Of a stretch of 31,048 nt of DNA, positions 24,071 to 31,026 are shown in pieces. The stretch lies in contig DKZG01000013.1 of assembly GCA_002493595.1 (NCBI GenBank), forward strand, positions 6,830-37,877, written 5' to 3'. The position numbers and the translations under genes were made by a program. This DNA comes from Ruminococcaceae bacterium UBA7080 (GTDB lineage Bacteria; Bacillota; Clostridia; Oscillospirales; Acutalibacteraceae). Within the stretch, counting starts at the first letter, position 1. Each line of letters starts with the position of its first letter. Under the pieces are notes generated by a model. It saw only the letters and a list, made by a program, of their open reading frames with translations, did not search any database and was not told the origin of the DNA.

Positions 24071-25573
24071 TTACAAAAAATACAAAATCCGCTCTCCATG
24101 GAGAACGGATTTTGGTTTTGGTGGAGATGGAGAAGCCAAATCCGAAACAATATTCAGTTCTGATACAGATAATGATTTTGCATTATCTGTATAATTGAAA
24201 TAGAAATCTATTCTGTCATCGTAAAGGATAACTGAATTTACAAATGTGTCAATCAGCATCCGTCTATTATCAAGTTTAGTTAAATCCAAGTTTTTGAAGT
24301 TATCAAACCATTCCACCAAAAACTCTCTGCTTATAGTTGAATGTGTTATGCTTTCTTTAGCAATTTCAGTTTCAAGGTTTTCTTGAGTCCTTTCAAGTTC
24401 ATCAAGCCTTGCTTTTGTCGATTTAGTGATTATACCCTGCTCTATGGCGACAACTATATTCTCAATAGCCTTGTTGGTTTGCAACAACTGTTTCTTCAAA
24501 ATCTTCAGAGTCGGACTTTTCTTTTCCTGAATTGCCATTATTTTATTAATAAGTTTTTCTATCAAGTCATCATTCTGGATAAATTGAATCAATTGATTAA
24601 TTACAATGTTTTCAATCCAGTCTTTTTTAACAGTTTTTTTATCACAAGTCTTGTTTCTCTTTGTGTTAACACATTTATAATAGGCATACCGTCTACCTTT
24701 TGCGTTGCCACTTTCTCCTACCATAAATGACATACACTTGCCGCAATAAAGTTTTGTAGTTAAGAGATAATCATCAATGGCTTTATGCCTTGATGGTGCT
24801 TTTTTGTTGATTGCAAGCATATCCTGAACTTTATCAAACACATCTCTGGGAATGATAGCAGGAATGCCGTTTTCAATTATAGTATCACTGTATACATAAT
24901 CGCCAACATACCTTCGATTAGATAATATATTGGCAATATTATTTACTGTAAAGTTTCTGCCTGTATTATTCTTTAAACCTTTGTTATTAAGTGAATCTTT
25001 GATTTCGCTTTGTGTCATACCTGCGATATAATTATTAAATATTTCACGAACAATAGGTGCAGTAGTCGGATTGATTTGATAATTCTGATTTTCATCAATT
25101 GTAAATCCTAATGCAACCGTACCACCATTATATTTACATTTGAGAGCATTTTCGGTTAATCCACGATTTATCTTTTCCGCAAGTTCTGCTGAATAATACT
25201 CAGCATATCCCTCTAACATTGATTCAAGCAATATACCTTCTGCACCACTGCTGATTGCTTCTGTTGCAGATATAACCTTGACACCATTCTTTTTGAGGAG
25301 ATTTTTATAATGAGCAGAGTCATAACGATTGCGGGCAAAACGGTCTAATTTCCAAACAATGACAACATCAAATAACCCTTTATTACTATCCTTAATCATC
25401 TGCTGAAATTGAGGCCGATTATCCGTCTTTGCAGATAAAGCACGGTCAATATATGAGTCAATAATACGGATTCCGTTCTTTTCTGCGAATGCTCTACATT
25501 CTCTCAACTGCCCGTCAATACTTTCTTCACGCTGATTATCACTTGAATATCGAGCATAAATTACACCATTCAT
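24071..25573 (-). CDS. Large serine recombinase (site-specific integrase)
   Basis: This 500-residue recombinase has an N-terminal resolvase domain (about 2-140) with the catalytic serine in VIYARYSSDNQ (S10) and WKLDRFARNRYD at 74-85. A recombinase domain follows (about 150-255). A zinc ribbon has C277-x2-C280, C301 and C310, and a coiled coil lies at about 340-420. It would integrate and excise the element at specific att sites without host factors. The last 20 residues (SPSPPKPKSVLHGERILYFL) are not family-like and are coded by the terminator palindrome, so the gene end probably runs through the att junction. GAGGTGATGAT precedes the ATG. Confidence 0.92.
   Translation of the reverse strand: MNGVIYARYSSDNQREESIDGQLRECRAFAEKNGIRIIDSYIDRALSAKTDNRPQFQQMIKDSNKGLFDVVIVWKLDRFARNRYDSAHYKNLLKKNGVKVISATEAISSGAEGILLESMLEGYAEYYSAELAEKINRGLTENALKCKYNGGTVALGFTIDENQNYQINPTTAPIVREIFNNYIAGMTQSEIKDSLNNKGLKNNTGRNFTVNNIANILSNRRYVGDYVYSDTIIENGIPAIIPRDVFDKVQDMLAINKKAPSRHKAIDDYLLTTKLYCGKCMSFMVGESGNAKGRRYAYYKCVNTKRNKTCDKKTVKKDWIENIVINQLIQFIQNDDLIEKLINKIMAIQEKKSPTLKILKKQLLQTNKAIENIVVAIEQGIITKSTKARLDELERTQENLETEIAKESITHSTISREFLVEWFDNFKNLDLTKLDNRRMLIDTFVNSVILYDDRIDFYFNYTDNAKSLSVSELNIVSDLASPSPPKPKSVLHGERILYFL
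24083..24114 (-). terminator. Intrinsic terminator inside the 3' end of the recombinase gene
   Basis: CAAAATCCG (24083-24091) and CGGATTTTG (24106-24114) flank the palindrome TCTCCATGGAGA; only c92/a105 fails to pair. On the minus strand it is followed by TATTTTTTG and then the TAA stop, so the hairpin is translated as the last residues of the recombinase. Confidence 0.7.
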
Positions 25574-25590
25574 ATCATCACCTCATCTGC

Positions 25591-25619
25591 ATCTTAACGC
25601 TCATTAAACTTTTTGTCAA
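25591..25619 (-). promoter_or_regulatory. SigmaA promoter of the recombinase
   Basis: On the minus strand consensus TTGACA (25619-25614), a 17-nt spacer and TAAGAT (25596-25591), 18 nt before the start codon. It gives the recombinase expression independent of the upstream cargo genes. Confidence 0.75.
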
Positions 25620-25630
25620 CCTGAACTTGT

Positions 25631-26425
25631 TTAAATAGCGGTTTTATATCTGTTTTTCGCATTAAACATACTTACATCACCGCTTGAAAATCCATCCGGT
25701 GTAATACTGCCGACCACTACAAAACGCTTATCATAGAACGGAACAAAGGCAACCTTTTTAGTTTCAATAAAACTCACAGCTATAATTGGTTTATAAATAT
25801 TATGCATACTGTCTGTCCATAATAAATTATCAATTGTAAAAACTATTCCGTAATTCGCCATAGTTCCGCAGCTTTTTATCAGTCCATCTGCCAACAACAA
25901 ATTAGTATTTTCATCAAATGAAATACCCGATCCCTTTTGAATTGACTCTTCTATAATCTCATATAAAGAATTTTTATTACGCTGTTCATCTAACGGAGTA
26001 ACAATTCTGTTTTTGTTTGTTAATATGAATAGGTAATCATCCAAATTTTCATTTTCTAATAATCGCAATGGAAAATATAAAATCATTTGATATTTATCCC
26101 GATATGTATAAAAATAGTCATCCGTATTGATACTGCTTTGACTTATGGTTTTATTTATAAACTCTAAATTTGCAAGAAAACTTTCATTTAATTCAGCCTG
26201 TGTAGATGCCCAATTACCGACATAATTGCAATCCTGCCATGTACATAGTTCGGTATCCTTTTCATCATATGAATCCACAACTATCTGTTCAACATCATAG
26301 TCGCCGAATGAATGGATTAAATTGATAATTTCATCATACTCAAAATGAGATTTAACTAGGTTGTTTAAATTCAAATTTTGCTTTTCAAAACGCTGTTCTA
26401 TAAGCTTGCTTATAATCTTATTCAT
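25631..26425 (-). CDS. Unknown 264-residue soluble protein of the element
   Basis: I do not recognise a family. The protein is acidic, without signal peptide or membrane helix. The N-terminus (about 1-40) is a charged helix. The middle has short aromatic-rich strands (DDYFYTYRDKYQMILYFPLR near 100-120). The C-terminal third (about 165-255) reads as a beta-rich domain with a GSGISFDENTN stretch, WTDSMHNIYKP and FVPFYDKRFVVVGSITPDG. AGGAG lies within the tail of the upstream membrane-protein gene (gap 11 nt), so the two are probably co-translated. It could be the cytosolic partner of the membrane proteins. No function is proposed. Confidence 0.75.
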   Translation of the reverse strand: MNKIISKLIEQRFEKQNLNLNNLVKSHFEYDEIINLIHSFGDYDVEQIVVDSYDEKDTELCTWQDCNYVGNWASTQAELNESFLANLEFINKTISQSSINTDDYFYTYRDKYQMILYFPLRLLENENLDDYLFILTNKNRIVTPLDEQRNKNSLYEIIEESIQKGSGISFDENTNLLLADGLIKSCGTMANYGIVFTIDNLLWTDSMHNIYKPIIAVSFIETKKVAFVPFYDKRFVVVGSITPDGFSSGDVSMFNAKNRYKTAI

Positions 26426-26436
26426 AAATTTTTCTC

Positions 26437-27318
26437 CTAATCATCCGATCTTGCGCCGAGCGAAATCAAATAAACAATAATGAGCAAGAAAAACAGAGCA
26501 ATGGCAGCAATGGTGAATAACGGAATCAGTGAAACGATTATTCCTTTCAGGTATGTACCCAAATTTTCATAATAAATATAATTCGGAGTATTTGCTATTC
26601 TTTCACCTTTTTTAACAATTAAAGCTGTTGCGATGAAGAACAGAATAACAAAACCAATTATTATCAGAATTTTGCCTGCTTTTACTGCTGTGTTTAATTC
26701 ATCATCTCCGTCAAAAAATCCTCTCGCTACAGCAGAGCCTGCCATAATTGTTGTAAAAACAACAGCCAATTCTGTTATCAAAATGGATATATAACTGATT
26801 ACAGAATAAGTAATATTAACAATTTTAATGCCTTTATTCAGCCGTTGCTCTAAAGGATTATATTCGTTTCCGTTTTCATCAAGATAATACATATCACATT
26901 TATCCGTAGTTTTAGAATAAATAATATATATCAAATTATAAACAAAGGTTAAAAACAAAACAAAAATGAATACAGCAGTTGAAATCAAAAGCAAAACAGC
27001 AGTAACTTCGGAAAAACTTTCCACATTAAAATTCTTAATAAGCTTCGGGAGCACTTCGTTCATTTTACTTTCAGTTATAAAATAATAAACCGATCCACTT
27101 ACAAATTCATATATGTTTATGCCTTCCTTAGAATAACTTAAAAAAACTTCGTTAGTATGTATATAATTATTAAACGCAATTACAGCATATAAACATCCGC
27201 CGAATAATGCCAATGAATAAATCATATTCAGCACTAAACTGCTGATTTTCGGTGTATAATATCTAACAGATTCCGTATAATGCAATACGCCTGTTCTTTC
27301 CTTTTGTGTCAACGCCAT
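26437..27318 (-). CDS. Unknown multi-spanning membrane protein (about five helices)
   Basis: This 293-residue protein has hydrophobic segments at about 27-48, 105-134, 166-192, 215-235 and 256-287. A roughly 55-residue loop lies between helices 1 and 2, and a polar loop with YYLDENGNEYNPLEQR lies between helices 2 and 3. No transporter, kinase or nuclease motif is seen. GAGGAG lies upstream. It sits 25 nt after the single-pass protein and 11 nt before the unknown soluble protein, forming a tight three-gene set. A pore or signalling partner of its neighbours is possible but unsupported by motifs. Confidence 0.75.
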   Translation of the reverse strand: MALTQKERTGVLHYTESVRYYTPKISSLVLNMIYSLALFGGCLYAVIAFNNYIHTNEVFLSYSKEGINIYEFVSGSVYYFITESKMNEVLPKLIKNFNVESFSEVTAVLLLISTAVFIFVLFLTFVYNLIYIIYSKTTDKCDMYYLDENGNEYNPLEQRLNKGIKIVNITYSVISYISILITELAVVFTTIMAGSAVARGFFDGDDELNTAVKAGKILIIIGFVILFFIATALIVKKGERIANTPNYIYYENLGTYLKGIIVSLIPLFTIAAIALFFLLIIVYLISLGARSDD

Positions 27319-27343
27319 AGCTTTATCTCCTCAAGGCACAGAA

Positions 27344-28552
27344 TCAAAATGTAATTTTTTCAAATGCTGTTACGGTAACCCCGTTTTCACTGGCTGCAAG
27401 CTTTTTTTCCAATTCAGCTGCAGAAGTGAATTTAACATTTTCAGAAAACAAGTCAAAATTCATATCTGACAATTGCACATTAACAGTTCCCTTAACAATT
27501 TCACCATCTGATGAAATTAAAGGATTTTCAGCATATAAATAGATATATTCTTCTGTACTTCCTACTGCGCCGCTCTTGAATTTGTAAATTGCTATAATCT
27601 GATTACTTACACTCTTTGTGTAATTTCCTGTTTGACTTAAAAAGTACAAATCGCAAAAAGCATACTCATCACCATTTTCATTTTTTGTATAACTATTGAA
27701 TTTGTCTTTTAATACATTATAGCTTGCTCCTGTAACTTTTGATGCGCTGTTTAAGACATCCGCCGTCACAACGGAAAACTCCTGTTCGCAAGCAGTGAAT
27801 TTAATACCTTTATTGATATATTTTTCGGCATCTTCCTGAAGCGAAATTTTTATTTTATCCCCTGCATTAATGTTAGCAATTTCAGGGACATTAAAGTTAA
27901 CATATATAGTACCATTCTCGGTTTTAAAATTATAACTTAACCTTGCATAGGACTCGGTAATTATATCATAATTATTAATTTTATCAGCAATTTGAAGGTT
28001 TACGATTTTTGTACCATAGCTTTCACTCACAATTACTTTTTCAATTGCATCAAAGGGATTTATTTCGATAATTTCCGTTAATCCTAAAACCTCATAGGAT
28101 TTTGTAATTTTATCTTTGCCTTTCAGTTTCTTTTTGAACCCGCTGCCATTGATTTTGTCATAATCAACAGTAATAATATACTCAACCTTATCACTGTTGC
28201 TTAAATTTTTCGGTGCCTCACCTGTACTGATATTAAGACTGATACAGCTTTCCAATACAATTTCAGCTCCCAGCATTTCTGAAAAATCAGTTGACTGCAT
28301 CTCCAAATCGGTAATCAATCTGTCATAATCTATAATATCCTGACCTGCTTCAATTTGACCGTAACCATTATATCCGCTGAATTTTATACTATCGGTTATG
28401 TAGTCCTCAATATTTACTGATTTACTGCTTGAAACAAAAATAATTATAACTGCAATAATTAAAATTAACGCAGTTATAATAAACGGCAAAGCCCTTTTTA
28501 ATTTCTTCCCATTATTAACACCATTAACATCGTTGATTTGAACATTCTTCAT
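27344..28552 (-). CDS. Unknown single-pass membrane protein with large extracytoplasmic domain
   Basis: This 402-residue protein has a short cytosolic N-terminus, one hydrophobic helix at about 21-41 (LPFIITALILIIAVIIIFV) and about 360 residues outside, rich in beta-strand-like alternation and lysine. No known domain is recognised. The frame is open 36 codons further upstream to a TTG, but that part reads through a terminator hairpin and the ribosome site. The ATG at 28552, preceded by GAGGAGG, is therefore the start. It is the first gene after the hairpin leader, and a gap of 25 nt leads to the membrane protein downstream. Confidence 0.78.
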   Translation of the reverse strand: MKNVQINDVNGVNNGKKLKRALPFIITALILIIAVIIIFVSSSKSVNIEDYITDSIKFSGYNGYGQIEAGQDIIDYDRLITDLEMQSTDFSEMLGAEIVLESCISLNISTGEAPKNLSNSDKVEYIITVDYDKINGSGFKKKLKGKDKITKSYEVLGLTEIIEINPFDAIEKVIVSESYGTKIVNLQIADKINNYDIITESYARLSYNFKTENGTIYVNFNVPEIANINAGDKIKISLQEDAEKYINKGIKFTACEQEFSVVTADVLNSASKVTGASYNVLKDKFNSYTKNENGDEYAFCDLYFLSQTGNYTKSVSNQIIAIYKFKSGAVGSTEEYIYLYAENPLISSDGEIVKGTVNVQLSDMNFDLFSENVKFTSAAELEKKLAASENGVTVTAFEKITF

Positions 28553-28571
28553 AATTTTTCCTCCTCGAAAT

Positions 28572-28600
28572 AAAAAAAGTGCGCAGCCGAAGCTACGCAC
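28572..28600 (-). terminator. Intrinsic terminator in the 5' leader of the membrane-protein operon
   Basis: On the minus strand GTGCGTAGC, loop TTCG, GCTGCGCAC (one G-T pair), then seven T. It ends 20 nt before the ATG at 28552 and just before the ribosome site GAGGAGG, with no room for a separate promoter between them. Downstream genes would need read-through or antitermination. Confidence 0.85.
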
Positions 28601-28724
28601 ATAAAACACATAGCTCCGATTTCTGTTGCGACACAGTTCATTCCAAGACGGATATGACAATCAAAGCCATACATTTTTAGATATAGTATGACCATCTTGG
28701 AATAAACTATTAAACTGTGTCGCA
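28572..28724 (-). ncRNA. Candidate short structured RNA or attenuator leader (about 150 nt)
   Basis: A strong promoter (28731-28760) directs transcription to start near 28724. The RNA would fold as a long imperfect hairpin made by the inverted repeat (arms 28619-28638 and 28713-28732, inner arms 28640-28648 and 28695-28703). It then runs through about 20 nt of single strand into the TTCG-loop terminator. It is either a free-standing small RNA or a leader controlling the membrane-protein operon. It matches no riboswitch class I can identify by eye. Confidence 0.5.
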
Positions 28725-28732
28725 ACAGAAAT
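28619..28732. repeat. 114-bp long inverted repeat
   Basis: The outer arms are 20 bp and perfect (starting ATTTCTGTTGCGACACAGTT). The inner 9-bp arms, ATTCCAAGA and TCTTGGAAT, are perfect, with a 1-nt versus 9-nt bulge between the two sets. Each outer arm holds a minor dyad, CTGT-n6-ACAG. No target-site duplication flanks it, so an insertion sequence remnant is not supported. Confidence 0.85.
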
Positions 28733-28760
28733 TATATCATAACAGGCAGCATATAGTCAA
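28731..28760 (-). promoter_or_regulatory. Strong promoter of the hairpin leader
   Basis: On the minus strand TTGACT (28760-28755), an 18-nt spacer ending TGA, and perfect TATAAT (28736-28731). The last base pairs of the -10 belong to the outer arm of the inverted repeat, so a protein binding the arm would block RNA polymerase. Confidence 0.7.
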
Positions 28761-28790
28761 ATGATTTATACCACCTGATGATATTAAAAT

Positions 28791-29804
28791 CTACAAATTT
28801 ATTTCATTATCCTTAAACTTGCTGCAATTTTGCTCTTCATAATATTTTCGACTAACATAAATTCCTTTGTGCTTGCTGTATGAGATAACAAGTTCTTCAA
28901 CATTCTTGTTGTTACAAATGTGTTCAATCTCAGAAAACAATACATCTTCTATGATTGTTTTTATCGCTCTGGCTCCTGTGTTTTTATGTAGAGCCATTTT
29001 TGCTATCTCATTTTCAGCAGTGTTTGTAACTCTTAAATTTATATCATGCAGTTCAAAAAATCTTTTATACTGATTAAACGGTGAGTCATAAGAATTTGTA
29101 ATGATTTCTTTAATATCGGATTGATTAAGCGGATTAATATTTATAATTTGAGATATTCTGCCCATTATTTCGATAGGATAGCCATAATCAAGCAAATCCT
29201 CTTCTTTCAGTAATTCCGTATTAAGTGTATTATTGTCTGCAGAATAATTATTTGCTTCTCCAAAACCGATTGTATTATGTTTTCTTGCTTTGTACTGTTT
29301 TACTCCATAACAAGCTCCGGTAAGTATAATCATACATTTGCTCATATCAACATAACCCTGTTCTTTAAATTCGGATAAATCCAGTTTATATTTTCCGTCT
29401 AAAAGAGGAAGCAAATCAAATATAGGCGTTCCGCGCGGATCTCTTTTCAGGTTGTCCACAATTTTATCAAATTCATCAAGAATGATTATGGATTTCCCGA
29501 ACTCATCCTTTTTGTCAGAAACACAACTTTTCCAACTGTTATATAGAGCCTGATTTATATTAAGTCCCCGATATCCCTGCTGCGTAAGAATAGAACAGTT
29601 TACTAAAATAACATTAAACTCTATTGCTTCAGCTGCTTTACAAGCCATATATGTTTTGCCGCAGCCGCTGTTACCGCACAGAAAGATATTTGTCTGCGGT
29701 AGATTTTCAGACGAACAATTGCACACTATAAAATGTTTATATATTGCGGCTGCAACTTTGTGTTTTGCTTCATCCTGCCCGATAACATCCTTCATTGCAT
29801 TCAA
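28791..29804 (-). CDS. ClpX-like AAA+ unfoldase without zinc-binding domain
   Basis: This 337-residue ATPase aligns with ClpX from the AAA+ start to the end. It has VIGQDEAKHKVAAAIYKH (7-24), Walker A GNSGCGKT (44-51), pore loop GYRG (77-80; GYVG in ClpX), Walker B IIILDEFDK (106-114), the ClpP-docking tripeptide in NTIGFG (179-181), the arginine-finger region IEIMGRIS (211-218), and sensor 2 NTGARAIKTIIED (275-287). The N-terminal C4 zinc domain of ClpX, which binds adaptors, is missing. It could unfold chosen proteins into the host ClpP. The start is uncertain: TTG at 29804 or ATG at 29795, neither well placed for the ribosome site. Confidence 0.85.
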   Translation of the reverse strand: MNAMKDVIGQDEAKHKVAAAIYKHFIVCNCSSENLPQTNIFLCGNSGCGKTYMACKAAEAIEFNVILVNCSILTQQGYRGLNINQALYNSWKSCVSDKKDEFGKSIIILDEFDKIVDNLKRDPRGTPIFDLLPLLDGKYKLDLSEFKEQGYVDMSKCMIILTGACYGVKQYKARKHNTIGFGEANNYSADNNTLNTELLKEEDLLDYGYPIEIMGRISQIININPLNQSDIKEIITNSYDSPFNQYKRFFELHDINLRVTNTAENEIAKMALHKNTGARAIKTIIEDVLFSEIEHICNNKNVEELVISYSKHKGIYVSRKYYEEQNCSKFKDNEINL

Positions 29805-29858
29805 AATCTTTGAAAGAATTACAAATCACCTCATTTCATCATCCGATTTAACTAAAAT

Positions 29859-30251
29859 CTACTGTTTTGAATTTCTCAATATATACAGCAAACAATTTCT
29901 TTCAGAACAAATTTCAACAGCGTCAACCTCTTGCGGAAGATATGGAGTACACTGAAAATTTTCAACCTCGTAATATATATCATCCACGATTAACGGACGG
30001 AAGTATTTATCTATATCCTCTTCGGAATGTCCACCGTTTTCTTTTTCCATAAGCCATTTGAAATAATTTTCAATTTCAACGATACCTTCAAATCTTTTAA
30101 AAACCTCACATGGAGAATGCAGATTAAGTAACCCTTCTTTTCCTAAATCAACAGTATAAAAATATGTAGGGTCCGTTATGCCATCATAAATTACAAGAGC
30201 ATAAAAAGATTCGTGATTTTGTTTTTCAACAAAGGCATCAATGTTAATCAT
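29859..30251 (-). CDS. Unknown 130-residue acidic protein
   Basis: No family is recognised. The protein has a strand-rich N-terminal half (ESFYALVIYDGITDPTYFYTVD), a helix with FKRFEGIVEIENYFKWLMEKE, and a C-terminal half with VDDIYYEVENFQ and VDAVEICSERNCLLYIL. It is strongly acidic and soluble. It overlaps the HTH gene by 8 nt and is followed after 54 nt by the ClpX-like ATPase. A role as substrate adaptor for that ATPase is conceivable from context only. Confidence 0.7.
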   Translation of the reverse strand: MINIDAFVEKQNHESFYALVIYDGITDPTYFYTVDLGKEGLLNLHSPCEVFKRFEGIVEIENYFKWLMEKENGGHSEEDIDKYFRPLIVDDIYYEVENFQCTPYLPQEVDAVEICSERNCLLYILRNSKQ

Positions 30252-30855
30252 ATAAGTCCCCTATTTCTTTATAGCATTTCAATATTTCATGCAACCTTTC
30301 TATTTCTTTCTCTTTTTCCAACAGTTTTTCTTTCAGATTGGCAACTGTATCTGACACTGCAAATTCATATCTTTTTCGTCCGTATGAAAAATTGCTGTTT
30401 TCTTGATGCTCCGCAATATAACCATTATTAACAAGTTCTGTCCAACTCTTTGATGTCAAAAATTGCATATCTGTATCGAGTGGTACTCGAGGATTAATCG
30501 AAAGATCAGTATTATCTACTAAACCCGGAAGAAGTTCAATTGCTAATCCTTTTGCTTCTTTTGATAAAACATTATCCGTTTGAATAGCATACAATAATTC
30601 GTTATATTGATTTAACGAGATGGATTTAAATTCAATTAACACTTTATCATTTTTTGTTTTCTCGGTATTATCTATCGTTGAATTAACATTCTTTGCAGAG
30701 TTTCTTACCCAACCTTCACTGTTTTTCCAACGCCAGAAGGTAGTAGGAGAAACGCCTACCTTTTTTGCAATTTCTTCTCCAGGTAAATCCGTTGTTTCCC
30801 ATAATCTCTTGCATTCTCTCTTTTTCTTAATCATTGTTTTTTGCTTTTCTGTCAT
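30244..30855 (-). CDS. Helix-turn-helix protein resembling phage terminase small subunit N-terminus
   Basis: This 203-residue protein begins with a basic helix and an HTH (about 12-52) of the PBSX/phage terminase small-subunit type: KRLWETTDLPGEEIAKKVGVSPTTFWRWKNSEGW. A middle helical domain follows (about 75-150). A C-terminal leucine/glutamate coiled coil (about 168-195; VANLKEKLLEKEKEIERLHEIL) would allow multimers. It could bind the TTTGTAACA repeats just upstream, as a regulator or packaging-like factor (inference). AAAGGAG lies 7 nt before the ATG. First gene of the visible element operon. Confidence 0.75.
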   Translation of the reverse strand: MTEKQKTMIKKKRECKRLWETTDLPGEEIAKKVGVSPTTFWRWKNSEGWVRNSAKNVNSTIDNTEKTKNDKVLIEFKSISLNQYNELLYAIQTDNVLSKEAKGLAIELLPGLVDNTDLSINPRVPLDTDMQFLTSKSWTELVNNGYIAEHQENSNFSYGRKRYEFAVSDTVANLKEKLLEKEKEIERLHEILKCYKEIGDLYD

Positions 30856-30888
30856 GATAACGACTCCTTTTATTATCTAATTAATTAA

Positions 30889-31026
30889 ATATATTGATTT
30901 TTCACAATATATCCAATATAATAGTTTGTAACAGATTAAACAATCCAATTTTGTTACAAATTACTATATTAGAAAGTATATCAATATTTTTCTGTTTTGT
31001 CTTAAGAATTTGTAACACTAATATAG
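30889..31026. repeat. TTTGTAACA repeats and ATATATTG palindrome upstream of the HTH gene
   Basis: Three copies of TTTGTAACA occur: forward at about 30925-30933, inverted at 30952-30960 (TGTTACAAA), and forward at about 31009-31017. The first two lie in a larger inverted repeat (30915-30933 with 30952-30970, 17 of 19 matched). A perfect 8-bp inverted repeat ATATATTG / CAATATAT lies at 30889-30912, closest to the gene. The region is very AT-rich and has no gene. It fits an operator/promoter or a replication or transfer site. Confidence 0.6.

Noticed and set aside
24112..24135. tmRNA or tRNA gene fragment suggested by CCATCTCCACCA on the minus strand
   Set aside because: Only 12 nt match, no T-arm or acceptor stem precedes it, and the bases are in frame with the recombinase. 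Kept only as a hint of an att site.
28553..28660. N-terminal extension of the 402-residue protein (36 residues from a TTG, including YVFYVRSFGCALFLFRGGK)
   Set aside because: It would translate the terminator stem, its T-tract (Leu-Phe-Leu-Phe) and the ribosome site itself, and no ribosome site precedes the TTG. A regulatory leader peptide cannot be excluded but is not needed.
28619..28732. MITE-type transposon ending in 20-bp inverted repeats
   Set aside because: No target duplication at the ends, and the repeat is neatly placed between a promoter and a terminator.
30889..31026. CRISPR array
   Set aside because: The TTTGTAACA copies are too short, alternate in orientation and are unevenly spaced.
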